Shown piece by piece: positions 1 through 8,107 of a DNA stretch of 64,000 nucleotides. The position numbers and the translations under genes were made by a program. The notes under the pieces were generated by a model. The model saw only the letters and a program-made list of their open reading frames with translations, did not search any database and was not told the origin of the DNA. How positions within the stretch are numbered: the stretch's first letter is position 1; every line of letters starts with the position of its first letter. The DNA lies in the NCBI GenBank assembly GCA_009779855.1, contig WRBC01000001.1:149348-213347 (forward strand), given 5' to 3'. This stretch comes from Coriobacteriia bacterium (lineage in GTDB: Bacteria; Actinomycetota; Coriobacteriia; WRKU01; WQUG01).

Positions 1-159
1 AATCACCAGGATGACCGCAAGAGAAAAAAGGACTATCCATTTTGCACTAAGGTGTTTACGGTAATCGCTTAGATCTTCTGATTCGCTGTGATGATGGGCA
101 CGGTCAAGGTTAAGACCGTGCCTAGAGTCATCGTTTCTGTGGTTACGAGTCAAGTGCAC
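1..159 (-). CDS. FecCD-family ABC permease, N-terminal fragment (runs off the window)
   Basis: The first 53 codons of a minus-strand gene are visible. A hydrophilic His- and Asp-rich stretch is followed by YRKHLSAKW and the start of a membrane helix (IVLFSLAVILVI), the usual N-terminal look of FecCD/BtuC-type permeases. The GTG start lies 8 bases after the stop of the binding-protein gene, whose last codons (CTAGGAGAA) also supply the ribosome binding site, so the two are co-transcribed and probably coupled. The family assignment rests mainly on this context, since most of the gene is outside the window. The partner would import iron-siderophore, haem or cobalamin. Confidence 0.6.
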   Translation of the reverse strand, partial: MHLTRNHRNDDSRHGLNLDRAHHHSESEDLSDYRKHLSAKWIVLFSLAVILVI

Positions 160-167
160 AGTCTACG

Positions 168-1361
168 CTATTCTCCTAGGGTGATAGTTCCGTAGAAGAG
201 GCCATCTTCGCGCATTGTTTTAAAGGTATTTTCTCCTAGAAGGGTTGTTAGGATCTCCCCAGCTTTATCTTCGATGTCAATGTCATCAAACTCTTCAGGA
301 AAAAGAATCGTTCCTGCGTAATAAGCATTAATCAGCGCATAGGTAATGTTGGTGCCGGCAAAGTTAAAGGCGGGCATAGTGTAGATGCGGTCTTCTTGAA
401 CTGCTTGTAAAGAGTTAAAGTAGCTAGGGTTTGATCTGTATTCGTCGTTGACTAGATCCATGTTCCCAGGGTCAAGAAAAATCACATCAGGGTCCCAGAC
501 CAGAATGGATTCGAAGCTTGCTTCAAAAAAGCCGCCAATGTCTGAATCGTCAGCTACATTTAGGGCATTAACTGCAGTAAGTGGCCCAAAGTCTGAGTAG
601 GTACCTCCAAAGCCCCTTCTTCCATTCCAGGTGACAGCACCGGCGTAGGCACTCAATTTGTCGGCATCTTCTATACTGGCGGTGCGCTGGTCAAGATCAG
701 CTTTAGCCTCATCAATGAAGGTCAAAATTGTTTCTGCGCGCGACTCGGCTTCTACGACATCGGCAAACACCTGCAGTGCCGTACGAAAGCTTTCATGGGC
801 AAGTCCTGTTTGATGGCGTACAGAAACTACAGGAATGTCGGTCTGTGCTTGCAGCTCGTCGGCAGCTTCCCAGTCAAATCCTGCAATAATGACATCGGGG
901 GAGACCATGATGATTTCTTCAGGGAATCCGTTATTGTCACCACTTCCCCCGCCTGTACCTACAATGGGCAATTCACGGAAGGTTTCTATATGTACGGGAT
1001 TATAATCGCGCAAGGCAACAACGTCTTGCGTGTCATATTCTTCCGCACCGACAAGTAGGTCAATGACGTCAAGGTAGGCTGCAAGACGTGGTGCCCCAGA
1101 CCCTAGGGTAATGATACTTTCCACTTGGGCGGGTATTTCTACTTCTCTACCTAAGGCATCTGTGATGATACGTGTTTTGGACTCTTCAGCAGTAACTTCA
1201 GAAGGTGTTACCTCGGTAGAACTGGTACTAGTGGTGCAGCCAGTAAGTCCAAGAATCGCTACAAAAAGCACTGATAAGACAGCTACTGCAAATAGGGGAG
1301 TAGCTTTTTTAGATGGCACTTTTGGCAGCGGCATCTTAACGATTTCATTCAGGTTTTTCAT
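168..1361 (-). CDS. ABC transporter substrate-binding lipoprotein (Fe-siderophore/B12 type)
   Basis: About 397 residues. A positively charged N-terminus and hydrophobic segment end in the lipobox LTGC, so it is a lipid-anchored extracellular receptor. The mature part has the TroA/FecB-like pattern: RIITDALGREVEIP near the start, SPDVIIAG and WDPDVIFLDPGN in the two lobes. The start was placed at the ATG with AGGAG nine bases upstream (plus-strand 1371-1375); a longer in-frame start exists but has no such site. It is followed at once by a FecCD-type permease. The ligand cannot be told from sequence; ferric siderophore, haem or corrinoid are the options. Confidence 0.85.
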   Translation of the reverse strand: MKNLNEIVKMPLPKVPSKKATPLFAVAVLSVLFVAILGLTGCTTSTSSTEVTPSEVTAEESKTRIITDALGREVEIPAQVESIITLGSGAPRLAAYLDVIDLLVGAEEYDTQDVVALRDYNPVHIETFRELPIVGTGGGSGDNNGFPEEIIMVSPDVIIAGFDWEAADELQAQTDIPVVSVRHQTGLAHESFRTALQVFADVVEAESRAETILTFIDEAKADLDQRTASIEDADKLSAYAGAVTWNGRRGFGGTYSDFGPLTAVNALNVADDSDIGGFFEASFESILVWDPDVIFLDPGNMDLVNDEYRSNPSYFNSLQAVQEDRIYTMPAFNFAGTNITYALINAYYAGTILFPEEFDDIDIEDKAGEILTTLLGENTFKTMREDGLFYGTITLGE

Positions 1362-1375
1362 AAAGGTTTGCTCCT

Positions 1376-1475
1376 GTATCGGTTGGCAGCCCATGTTTGG
1401 ACACTTCAATGAAGTAAAGTGTATGGCTAGGACTTTGCGCCCGCAAGCCCCGCAGGGGGATAAATTTTAAGAATG
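1376..1475 (-). promoter_or_regulatory. Structured 5' leader of the ABC uptake operon, class unknown
   Basis: Read on the minus strand, the leader can form three successive hairpins: a CCCC/GGGG stem, a CTTGC/GCAAAG stem, and a larger bipartite one (AGCCAT and ACACTT pairing with AAGTGT and ATGGGCT). The string GGGCGCAAAGTCC resembles part of GEMM (cyclic-dinucleotide) riboswitches, but the partner elements are not there. No cobalamin box is visible. It could be a riboswitch, an attenuator or simply a structured leader. Confidence 0.3.
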
Positions 1476-1506
1476 AATTTACCAGACTATCTACCGCTAT
1501 AAATAT

Positions 1507-1538
1507 CTTCAGGGTAAGATGGCTTCAGGGTAAGACGG
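1507..1538. repeat. Tandem 16-bp direct repeat upstream of the ABC operon
   Basis: CTTCAGGGTAAGATGG is followed immediately by CTTCAGGGTAAGACGG, 15 of 16 bases identical. The pair sits between the two divergent genes, near the likely minus-strand promoter. Tandem direct repeats in this position are typical of operators bound by a dimeric regulator, here perhaps metal or nutrient responsive. The function is inferred. Confidence 0.7.
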
Positions 1539-1564
1539 TCACACTTTATTTGAAGGGAACATGA

Positions 1565-1867
1565 ATGAGCCTAATTCTAAGGGTTGCTTGGTCCGCCGCA
1601 CTGATGGTAATCATTATAGCGATGGGGTGGTTTGTTCTTCATCCTGCAACAGCATTTTTAACGGACTTTGGAACAGAACAGCAAATAGGTATGCTTTTTG
1701 TCTTTATCTGGATGCCGTCCATGATGCTCTTGTTGGTTTCATCTGGGCAGCTGTTTAAGTCTTGGTATCAGAGTGCTGGGATGCGCCAGTACATTTGGAT
1801 AGCAGCAAGCTGGATATATGCCATAGGACTCGTTATTGCACTCTATTTTCGATTTGTGGCAGGATAG
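1565..1867 (+). CDS. Small integral membrane protein of unknown function
   Basis: 100 residues with three hydrophobic segments (about residues 5-30, 42-60 and 77-97) and short polar loops, including EQQIG and KSWYQSAGMRQ. It has no recognisable domain and no signal peptidase site. It is transcribed divergently from the ABC uptake operon, and GAAGGGAA lies just upstream. The start ATGAGC is favoured over the overlapping out-of-frame ATG at 1561. Composition and codon use look like a real gene, but no function can be assigned. Confidence 0.6.
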   Translation: MSLILRVAWSAALMVIIIAMGWFVLHPATAFLTDFGTEQQIGMLFVFIWMPSMMLLLVSSGQLFKSWYQSAGMRQYIWIAASWIYAIGLVIALYFRFVAG

Positions 1868-1936
1868 GCTTTATGCTAGTATTGTAAGGCTTGTTTTATG
1901 CAAGAGTGTCCTTATTAACTTGTGTACGTTACTTAG

Positions 1937-1997
1937 GAAGTGGGTCTGTGACCCGCTTCTTTTCACTAGTAGCGTACTTTACGCATGTTTTATGCGT
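1937..1997 (+). promoter_or_regulatory. rimP leader hairpins
   Basis: A 10-bp stem (GAAGTGGGTC, loop TGT, GACCCGCTTC, one G-T pair) is followed by TTTT at 1960-1963. A smaller hairpin ACGCAT-GTTTT-ATGCGT lies at 1981-1997. A G-rich hairpin plus T run just before rimP is common at the head of nusA operons and may act as an attenuator. The structure is seen; the role is inferred. Confidence 0.5.
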
Positions 1998-2045
1998 TTG
2001 TGTAGGGATGTCCGTGAACGAAGATAGCGAAGAAAGGGGCATGCG

Positions 2046-2336
2046 GTGGATAAGGTGGAACGTGCACAGATGCTCTTTGATGCGCTTGACGATAGAGCAA
2101 CTACAGAGGGTTTGGAATTAATTGATGTTGAAGTCAAAGGACAGACTCACAGTCCCATAGTTGTGGTGTACCTGCATAAGGATGACGGCATAGGAATCGA
2201 TGACTTGACTGTGGCCAACAAATGGATTGACACAGTACTGGACGAACTGATTACAACGCGCTACACACTGGAGGTCTCTTCTCCGGGTGGTCGCGCAAAG
2301 CGAAATACTACTGAAAACACAAACGAAGCGAATTAG
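2046..2336 (+). CDS. rimP: Ribosome maturation factor RimP, short form (N-terminal domain only)
   Basis: RimP assists 30S subunit maturation. The 96 residues contain the family's N-terminal alpha/beta domain (GLELIDVEVKG, IVVVYLHKDDGIGIDDL, and the hallmark LEVSSPG at about residue 77). The protein ends about 14 residues later in a polar tail (KRNTTENTNEAN). The usual protein is about 150 residues with a C-terminal SH3-like domain, which is absent here. Only 73 bases separate the stop from nusA, so no displaced remnant fits. The start is GTG at 2046 with a GAAAGGGG-type site upstream. First gene of the nusA-infB operon. Confidence 0.85.
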   Translation: MDKVERAQMLFDALDDRATTEGLELIDVEVKGQTHSPIVVVYLHKDDGIGIDDLTVANKWIDTVLDELITTRYTLEVSSPGGRAKRNTTENTNEAN

Positions 2337-2409
2337 CATCGCTTGCGCATGTTCTGGCGAGCGCAGTGCAGTGCAGGCGAAACCAACTAAATAGGCAGGA
2401 AAGGGTAGG

Positions 2410-3582
2410 ATGATGGCAGATATTGGTTTGATGGCAGCGTTCAAAGAGATCGCGCAAACTCATGGAATTGATGAGTACGAACTGCTTGATAAGCTGGAGC
2501 AAAATTTGGCACCGGTGTATGAACGTGTACTAAAGTTAGAGAATGCTGCACGCGTGATTTTAGACCGCGAAACAGGTGCTATCTATGTATATGAACTTAT
2601 CCCGGTAGGCGACTTTGATCCAGAGACTGAGCCTGAAGAGGGTGAAGTACGAGAATACGAAGAAAAGGATGTTACCCCACCAGAAGTGTCACGCATTGCC
2701 GCCCATCAAGCAAAGTCAGTCATTAGTGCTATGGTGCGTGATGCCCGCCGTGAACGTATTTTTGAAGACTTTGTAGGACGTATTGGCGAGATGGTCTCTG
2801 GTCCAGTTCAGCAGTCTAATCGCAAATTTACGATTATTAAGTTAGGTGATGACTTAGAAGCAGAGCTTCCTGCAAGTGAAGCCCCAGCTAGCGAGCACTA
2901 TCGCTTTAATGAGCGCCTTAAGGTCTATATTGTGGACGTGCGTCGCGTGCAAAAAGCAAACGAGTCATCAATTATTGTTTCACGTAAGCATCCTGGTCTT
3001 ATTAAGCGCTTGTTCGAGGTAGAGGTGCCTGAAGTATACGATGGCATTGTTGAATTCAAGAGCATTGTACGTGAAGCTGGAATTCGTTCAAAAGTTGCTG
3101 TTGCTAGTCGTGAGCCTAGCCTTGATCCTGTGGGTGCCTGTGTAGGGCCGGGTGGTAGTCGTGTACGCAATGTGGTGACTGACCTGCGCGGAGAGCGTAT
3201 CGATATTATTGCATGGGATGAAAATCCTGAAGTCTTCGTGGCAAATGCACTGTCACCGGCAAAAGTTGACCGAGTGATGATTGACGAAGCAACACATACG
3301 GCCAACGTTATTGTTCCTAATGACCAGCTGTCGCTTGCAATTGGTAAAGAGGGTCAAAATGCTCGCCTAGCTGCACAGCTAACAGGTTGGCGCATTGACA
3401 TAAAAAGTGTTGAAATGGCAGAAGCGGCGGGATTAGTCGCGCCAATCCCGCTTATGGAGAACCTTGATCAGGTTGACCCTATTTGCAGTGCTACTACAGC
3501 AGCGGGGATTAGGTGTCGCAATCATGCACGCCCAGGCTCAGCTTACTGTGGAGTGCACGCTGATCAAGAGGACGTAAGTTAG
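2410..3582 (+). CDS. nusA: Transcription termination/antitermination factor NusA with a C-terminal Cys/His tail
   Basis: NusA binds RNA polymerase and controls pausing, termination and antitermination. The order is the N-terminal polymerase-binding domain (about 1-130), an S1 domain (about 135-200) and tandem KH domains (about 230-350; GPGGSRVRNVVTDL and SLAIGKEGQNARLAAQLTGW). The acidic C-terminal repeats of proteobacteria are absent. Unusually, the protein ends in a small cluster with C359, C369, H372, C380 and H383 that could bind zinc. ATG occurs twice in a row at 2410 and 2413; a GGGTAGG site precedes them. It sits in the conserved rimP-nusA-rnpM-infB order. Confidence 0.96.
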   Translation: MMADIGLMAAFKEIAQTHGIDEYELLDKLEQNLAPVYERVLKLENAARVILDRETGAIYVYELIPVGDFDPETEPEEGEVREYEEKDVTPPEVSRIAAHQAKSVISAMVRDARRERIFEDFVGRIGEMVSGPVQQSNRKFTIIKLGDDLEAELPASEAPASEHYRFNERLKVYIVDVRRVQKANESSIIVSRKHPGLIKRLFEVEVPEVYDGIVEFKSIVREAGIRSKVAVASREPSLDPVGACVGPGGSRVRNVVTDLRGERIDIIAWDENPEVFVANALSPAKVDRVMIDEATHTANVIVPNDQLSLAIGKEGQNARLAAQLTGWRIDIKSVEMAEAAGLVAPIPLMENLDQVDPICSATTAAGIRCRNHARPGSAYCGVHADQEDVS

Positions 3583-3585
3583 TCC

Positions 3586-3897
3586 TTGGCAGTGAAAGTG
3601 CCAAGCCACGGCCTGCGCACCTGCGTTGCTTGTCGTAAGATTGCCCCGCGCGAAGAGCTTTTGCGCTTCGTAGTAAACAGGAGTGAGGTAAGAGGCACTG
3701 AAGAAAGGGTACTCTTTGACAAGGGTAAGCGACGTCCTGGCAGAGGAGTATGGATCTGTTCAGATATGGACTGCTTTGAAAAAGCAGTCGAAAGAGGACA
3801 GATTGCCAGAGGGTTACGGGTTGCTAGAAGCGCACAGAGTAATGAAGTTATTACCGAATTACGTGCAAGCGTAGCACGATATTTAGATGTAGATTAG
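3586..3897 (+). CDS. rnpM: YlxR/RnpM family RNA-binding protein
   Basis: 103 residues of the YlxR family (DUF448). Family marks are RTCVACRKIAPREELLRFV near the N-terminus, GRGVWIC in the middle and CFEKAVERGQIARGLR after it. Members lie between nusA and infB in many Gram-positive bacteria; one has been reported to bind and modulate RNase P (RnpM). The start is uncertain: TTG at 3586 is three bases after the nusA stop, and a GTG at 3592 is also possible. Translation is probably coupled to nusA. Confidence 0.9.
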   Translation: MAVKVPSHGLRTCVACRKIAPREELLRFVVNRSEVRGTEERVLFDKGKRRPGRGVWICSDMDCFEKAVERGQIARGLRVARSAQSNEVITELRASVARYLDVD

Positions 3898-3910
3898 GGA
3901 GTGATTGCAC

Positions 3911-6601
3911 TTGGCAGGCGTGAAAATATATGAGCTAGCCAAAGAATTTGGCATGCAAAGCAAGGAATTGCTTGAAGAAGTACAGAAGTTAGGTATTCCT
4001 GCCAAGACTCCTTCGTCGAGTCTTGTAGATGCTTACGTTGATATTGTACGTATGCAGTTGGCTCCGCTGATTGAGCAGCGCCAGGCAGAGGTAGCAGCAG
4101 AGCGCGCTGCAGCCGAAGCTGAAAAGGCAGAGCAACGTGCTGCAGAAGAGGCACGCGCAAAGGCTGAAGAGGAAGAGCGCCGAAAGCAGGAAGAAGAGGC
4201 GCGTATCAAGCGTGAAGAGGATCGTGCAGTGCGTGAAGTTGAGCGCGCGAAGCTTGAGGAAGAGGCGAAGCAACGTGCTGCAGAAGAGGCTGCTGCGTCA
4301 AAGGCTCCCTTGCCAGGTGCTGTAGCAACGGCAGTTGCTGCTGTTGCGGCTGCAAGTGGCGAAGATGGCGACAAGGACAATAAGACCGACGCCAAGGATG
4401 CAAAGGAATCACCTAAGGCTGAGGAAGTTAAGCCCGCCAAAGGTGACGAAAAGAAAACTACTCCAGCGAAGAAAAGTGACGCGAGGGTTGCTGCTCAAGA
4501 TGAGAAGGCTCCTGCAAAGAAAAAAGCTTCCGAAGGAAAGGGCGTTAAGCAAAATCAGCGCAGTAATCTTGAGGCGGCCATTGCTGCAGAACACGAGCGT
4601 CTAGAGCGCGAAAAAGCAGCTCGCAAAGAAGCAGAGGAAGCCCAGCGCTACAAGGAGATGGCAATCCAGGCCGAAAAGCTGCAGAAAGAGAAAGTCCTTG
4701 CAGAAATGCGTGCCGAAGTCGAAGCTGCAAAGACTGATGGCGATTCACGTCGCGCAAAGAAAAAGAAGAAAAAGGGTAAGGGAGCTGTCGAGGACGAACT
4801 TATTAAAGATGCTCCTGACGATAGTACTGACCCTGCTATTCCGCACGGTGGTGCTGCAGTAACGGTTACTGAGGGTCTTACTCTGGGCGAATTTGCAGAG
4901 GCGCTTGACGTACCTGCAAATGATTTAATCAAGACGCTCTTTATGTTAGGTACGCCACTTTCTGTAAATGAGCCTATTAGTAATGAATTAATTGAGTTAC
5001 TTGCCGATGACTTAGAGCGTAGTGTTACCGTCCAGCGTCCTGAAGATGAAATGACCTGGACCTTTGAAGAAGACAAGCCTGAAGACCTCGAATCACGTAG
5101 CCCTGTTGTTACCGTTATGGGTCATGTAGACCACGGTAAAACATCACTACTTGATGCTATTCGCGAGACAGGAATTGTCGACACTGAAGCAGGTGGGATT
5201 ACTCAACACATTGGTGCTTCGGTAGTGCAGAAAAACGGTCGCAAGATAACCTTTATTGATACGCCTGGTCACGAGGCCTTTACGGCAATGCGTGCACGCG
5301 GTGCCAACATCACTGATATTGTTATCCTGGTTGTTGCCGCTGATGATGGTGTTATGCCTCAGACTATTGAGGCAATCAGCCACGCGAAGGCTGCGGGAGT
5401 TCCGATTGTAGTTGCGGTAAATAAGATAGATAAAGACGGGGCAAATCCTGACCGTGTACGTCAAATGCTTACAGAATATGAGGTTGTTCCAGAAGACTGG
5501 GGTGGCACCAATATCTTTGTCAACATAAGCGCCAAGAAGCGTCTAGGTATTGATGACTTGCTTGAGATGCTCTTAATCCAGGCAGATATGCTGGAGTTAA
5601 AAGCTAATCCAAATACACAGGCCTTTGGTACCGTAATCGAAGCAAAGCTCGATAAGGGTCGCGGACCCGTTGCAACTGTTCTTGTGCAGCGCGGAACTTT
5701 ACGCGGAAGTGATGCCTTGGTAGCAGGGACAGCTTTTGGTCGTGTGCGTGCGTTGATGGCACCAGATGGCTGTAAGGTTAAGTCTGCTGGCCCCTCAGAG
5801 CCCGTTGAAATTTTAGGCTTGCAGGAGGTCCCTTCTGCAGGTGATGAGTTCCTTGTCTTCGAGGACGAACGCAGTGCACGCGCATTGGCCGAATCACGTG
5901 CAACAAAGATTCGTCTGCGCCAGCAAGAATCAGTGCATAAGCATGTATCGCTTGATGATCTCTTCTCTGCTATCGAAGCTGGGGAAATCAAGGACTTGAA
6001 CCTGATTGTGAAAGCTGACGTACAGGGTTCGATTGAGGCATTGCGTGATGCCCTTGAAAAGATTGACCAGTCAGAAGTGCGCATCAATATTGTCCACTCT
6101 GCAGTCGGTGGTATTACAGAGACCGATATCCAATTGGCAACTGTATCAAACGCTATCGTAATCGGATTTAATGTACGCCCGACCCCTGGTGCAAAATCAT
6201 TAGCTACTGAAGAGAAGATTGACGTACGCCTTTATCGCGTGATTTATCAAGCAATTGAAGAGATTAATGCAGCGCGTGTAGGTATGCTTGCACCCGAGTT
6301 CGTTGAAGAAGATACTGCTCGTGTCGAAGTGCGTGAGCTATTCCGCGTTCCAAAAATGGGAGTAATTGCTGGATCTTACGTACTAGAAGGTGAGATCAAC
6401 CGCGATGACAAGGTTCGTATTGTTCGTGATTCAACCGTCATATTTGAAGGTACAATTGGTTCACTGCGTCGCTTCAAAGAAGACGTTAAGTCGGTGCGCT
6501 CTGGTTATGAATGCGGTGTAGGTATTGAGGGCTTCCAGGATCTAAAAATTGGTGACATTGTTGAAGGATATCGCATAAAAGAAGTTGCCCGAAAAGCTTA
6601 G
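3911..6601 (+). CDS. infB: Translation initiation factor IF-2
   Basis: IF-2 is the GTPase that places initiator tRNA on the 30S subunit and promotes subunit joining. The N-terminal IF2N domain (VKIYELAKEFGMQSKELL) is followed by about 270 residues of Ala/Glu/Lys-rich low-complexity linker and a second IF2N-like module. The G domain has GHVDHGKT from about residue 404, DTPGHEAFT and NKID. Domains II, III and IV complete the protein. The start chosen is TTG at 3911 (MAGVKIYEL...), about eight bases after TAGGGAG; TTG at 3905 would add two residues. The long alanine-rich linker creates spurious open frames on both strands. Normal length for actinobacteria. Confidence 0.97.
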   Translation: MAGVKIYELAKEFGMQSKELLEEVQKLGIPAKTPSSSLVDAYVDIVRMQLAPLIEQRQAEVAAERAAAEAEKAEQRAAEEARAKAEEEERRKQEEEARIKREEDRAVREVERAKLEEEAKQRAAEEAAASKAPLPGAVATAVAAVAAASGEDGDKDNKTDAKDAKESPKAEEVKPAKGDEKKTTPAKKSDARVAAQDEKAPAKKKASEGKGVKQNQRSNLEAAIAAEHERLEREKAARKEAEEAQRYKEMAIQAEKLQKEKVLAEMRAEVEAAKTDGDSRRAKKKKKKGKGAVEDELIKDAPDDSTDPAIPHGGAAVTVTEGLTLGEFAEALDVPANDLIKTLFMLGTPLSVNEPISNELIELLADDLERSVTVQRPEDEMTWTFEEDKPEDLESRSPVVTVMGHVDHGKTSLLDAIRETGIVDTEAGGITQHIGASVVQKNGRKITFIDTPGHEAFTAMRARGANITDIVILVVAADDGVMPQTIEAISHAKAAGVPIVVAVNKIDKDGANPDRVRQMLTEYEVVPEDWGGTNIFVNISAKKRLGIDDLLEMLLIQADMLELKANPNTQAFGTVIEAKLDKGRGPVATVLVQRGTLRGSDALVAGTAFGRVRALMAPDGCKVKSAGPSEPVEILGLQEVPSAGDEFLVFEDERSARALAESRATKIRLRQQESVHKHVSLDDLFSAIEAGEIKDLNLIVKADVQGSIEALRDALEKIDQSEVRINIVHSAVGGITETDIQLATVSNAIVIGFNVRPTPGAKSLATEEKIDVRLYRVIYQAIEEINAARVGMLAPEFVEEDTARVEVRELFRVPKMGVIAGSYVLEGEINRDDKVRIVRDSTVIFEGTIGSLRRFKEDVKSVRSGYECGVGIEGFQDLKIGDIVEGYRIKEVARKA

Positions 6602-6645
6602 GTAGATAAACTGCTTTGCGCAACAAGGAAGAGAGAGGAATTACT

Positions 6646-7017
6646 ATGGCACGTCAAAACTTTAGCCGCAAAAATGACGAGGCAGCACGCGCTGCAGTTG
6701 CACTAATTATTGAACGTGAAATTAGCGATCCGCGTATTTTTATGACTACGGTCACAGGCGTAGAGGTAAGTCCTGATAAGTCAGTCGCACATGTATTTGT
6801 GAGCAATGATCCTTCACGCTATGAAGACATGATAGCTGGCCTAGAGTCTGCCAAAGGACGCATTCGTTCACTACTTGGCAAGGCTGTTGGATGGAGGTCT
6901 ACTCCTGACTTGCAATTCCATATTGATGAGGCTTTGGATGAAGGTCAGCGCATTGCAGACATTTTGGCATCAGCGGACGAGCGCCGTGAACAGTTTGCCT
7001 CAGAAGATGATGCATAG
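6646..7017 (+). CDS. rbfA: Ribosome-binding factor A
   Basis: 123 residues of the RbfA KH-like fold, which binds the 16S 5' helix during late 30S assembly. ALIIEREISDPRIFMTTVTGVEVSPDKSVAHVFVS is the conserved core region (given here as the family's signature segment), followed by LRSLLGKAVGWRSTPDLQF-like sequence. ATG at 6646 is preceded by AGAGAGGAA at good distance, so it is preferred over upstream in-frame codons. The stop overlaps the start of the DHH gene. Confidence 0.96.
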   Translation: MARQNFSRKNDEAARAAVALIIEREISDPRIFMTTVTGVEVSPDKSVAHVFVSNDPSRYEDMIAGLESAKGRIRSLLGKAVGWRSTPDLQFHIDEALDEGQRIADILASADERREQFASEDDA

Positions 7018-8107
7018 TTCACTTATTACTAAAGAGCAATTAATGACGGCGCTTGCAGCAATTCCTGCAGGCGCTCACGTTTTTGTATGCGGACATGCGC
7101 GTGCTGACGGAGACTCGATAGGGTCTGTTCTTGCGTTGGTGCGTGCCTTTGAGCTACGTGGTATAGAAGCGATTCCGCTGCTTGCAGATAATGCCACTCC
7201 GCCTGCGCCCTATCTGTGGATGGCAGGCTGTGAAAAGTTCATACAGCCTGATGAGTTGCTTTCTGCCCCTAATCAAGAGAGCTCTAGTTCAGACGTCTTT
7301 ATTGCAGTAGATACTCCGGATTTCGGACGTCTTAATGCGGCGGGAGAACTTCTGCGCCTAGCAAAGCAGTCAATCATTATTGACCATCACCCTCCACTTA
7401 AGGAGAGCTATGCTGACTTGCGCTATACGCAAGTCGAGGCTTCGGCCACGGGACAACTTATCTGGTCTTTGCTGGGTGACATGGGCTGGCAGCGTGATGA
7501 AATTGTTGCCACTGCTTGTTATGTTGCGGTTCTTAGTGATACGGGCGGCTTTCAGTTTTCGAACACCACCGAGGAAGCTTTTACGCACGCTAGTGAGATG
7601 ATCGAGGCAGGCGCAAGCCCTGCACATATAGCTCAGCGTTTATATGGCCAGAAGCCTTTGGCGGCCCTGCATTTAGAAGGACGCATACTTTCGCGTGCAA
7701 AGCTGCTTAATGGCGGTGCCGTGATTCATTCTTATCTGTCAGAAACTGATTTGCAGGAATTGGGTGTTCCTGTTGATTACACAGAGAACCTTATAGATCT
7801 TATTCGCTGCGTGCGCGATACCGATGTGGCACTATTTATTACTCAATCCTCAAAGGGGCCGCGTTTGTCGTTGCGCAGTGATGGCAGATTTGATGTTTCG
7901 TCTGTAGCATCACGTTTTGGGGGCGGAGGACATAAGCCAGCAGCAGGGATTACTTGGCCAGATAAGGCAGCCAGTCTAGAGCAGATTTTGGATGAGTTAT
8001 TGCCCTGTCTGCCAAAACGGGAAGAAGAAATTGAACTTGCACCCCTTCAGAAGGATCAGCAATTGATAAATCCATCTGAAACAAAGGATAATGCCCTTGA
8101 AATTTAA
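7010..8107 (+). CDS. DHH/DHHA1 phosphoesterase (NrnA-like oligoribonuclease / pAp phosphatase)
   Basis: About 365 residues. The DHH domain has VFVCGHARADGDSIGS, IAVDTPDFGRL and the name-giving IIDHHPP motif, all metal-binding segments; the DHHA1 domain ends with GGGGHKPAAG. Proteins of this type degrade very short RNAs and often dephosphorylate pAp. Its place between rbfA and truB is common in Gram-positive bacteria. The gene starts in an ATGATGCATAG overlap with the rbfA stop, which suggests translational coupling; 7007, 7010 and 7043 are possible ATGs. The C-terminus carries an extra acidic and glutamine-rich tail of about 35 residues. Confidence 0.9.
   Translation: MHSSLITKEQLMTALAAIPAGAHVFVCGHARADGDSIGSVLALVRAFELRGIEAIPLLADNATPPAPYLWMAGCEKFIQPDELLSAPNQESSSSDVFIAVDTPDFGRLNAAGELLRLAKQSIIIDHHPPLKESYADLRYTQVEASATGQLIWSLLGDMGWQRDEIVATACYVAVLSDTGGFQFSNTTEEAFTHASEMIEAGASPAHIAQRLYGQKPLAALHLEGRILSRAKLLNGGAVIHSYLSETDLQELGVPVDYTENLIDLIRCVRDTDVALFITQSSKGPRLSLRSDGRFDVSSVASRFGGGGHKPAAGITWPDKAASLEQILDELLPCLPKREEEIELAPLQKDQQLINPSETKDNALEI

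Noticed and set aside
1600..1625. GATGGTAATCATTATA as a Fur box
   Set aside because: It lies inside the coding region of the small membrane protein and matches only in part.
2337..2409. A lost RimP C-terminal domain in another frame
   Set aside because: The 73-base gap shows no RimP-like sequence in any frame.
4033..5076. Long reverse-strand open frames inside infB
   Set aside because: They arise from the Ala/Glu/Lys low-complexity linker; no start signal or protein-like domain.
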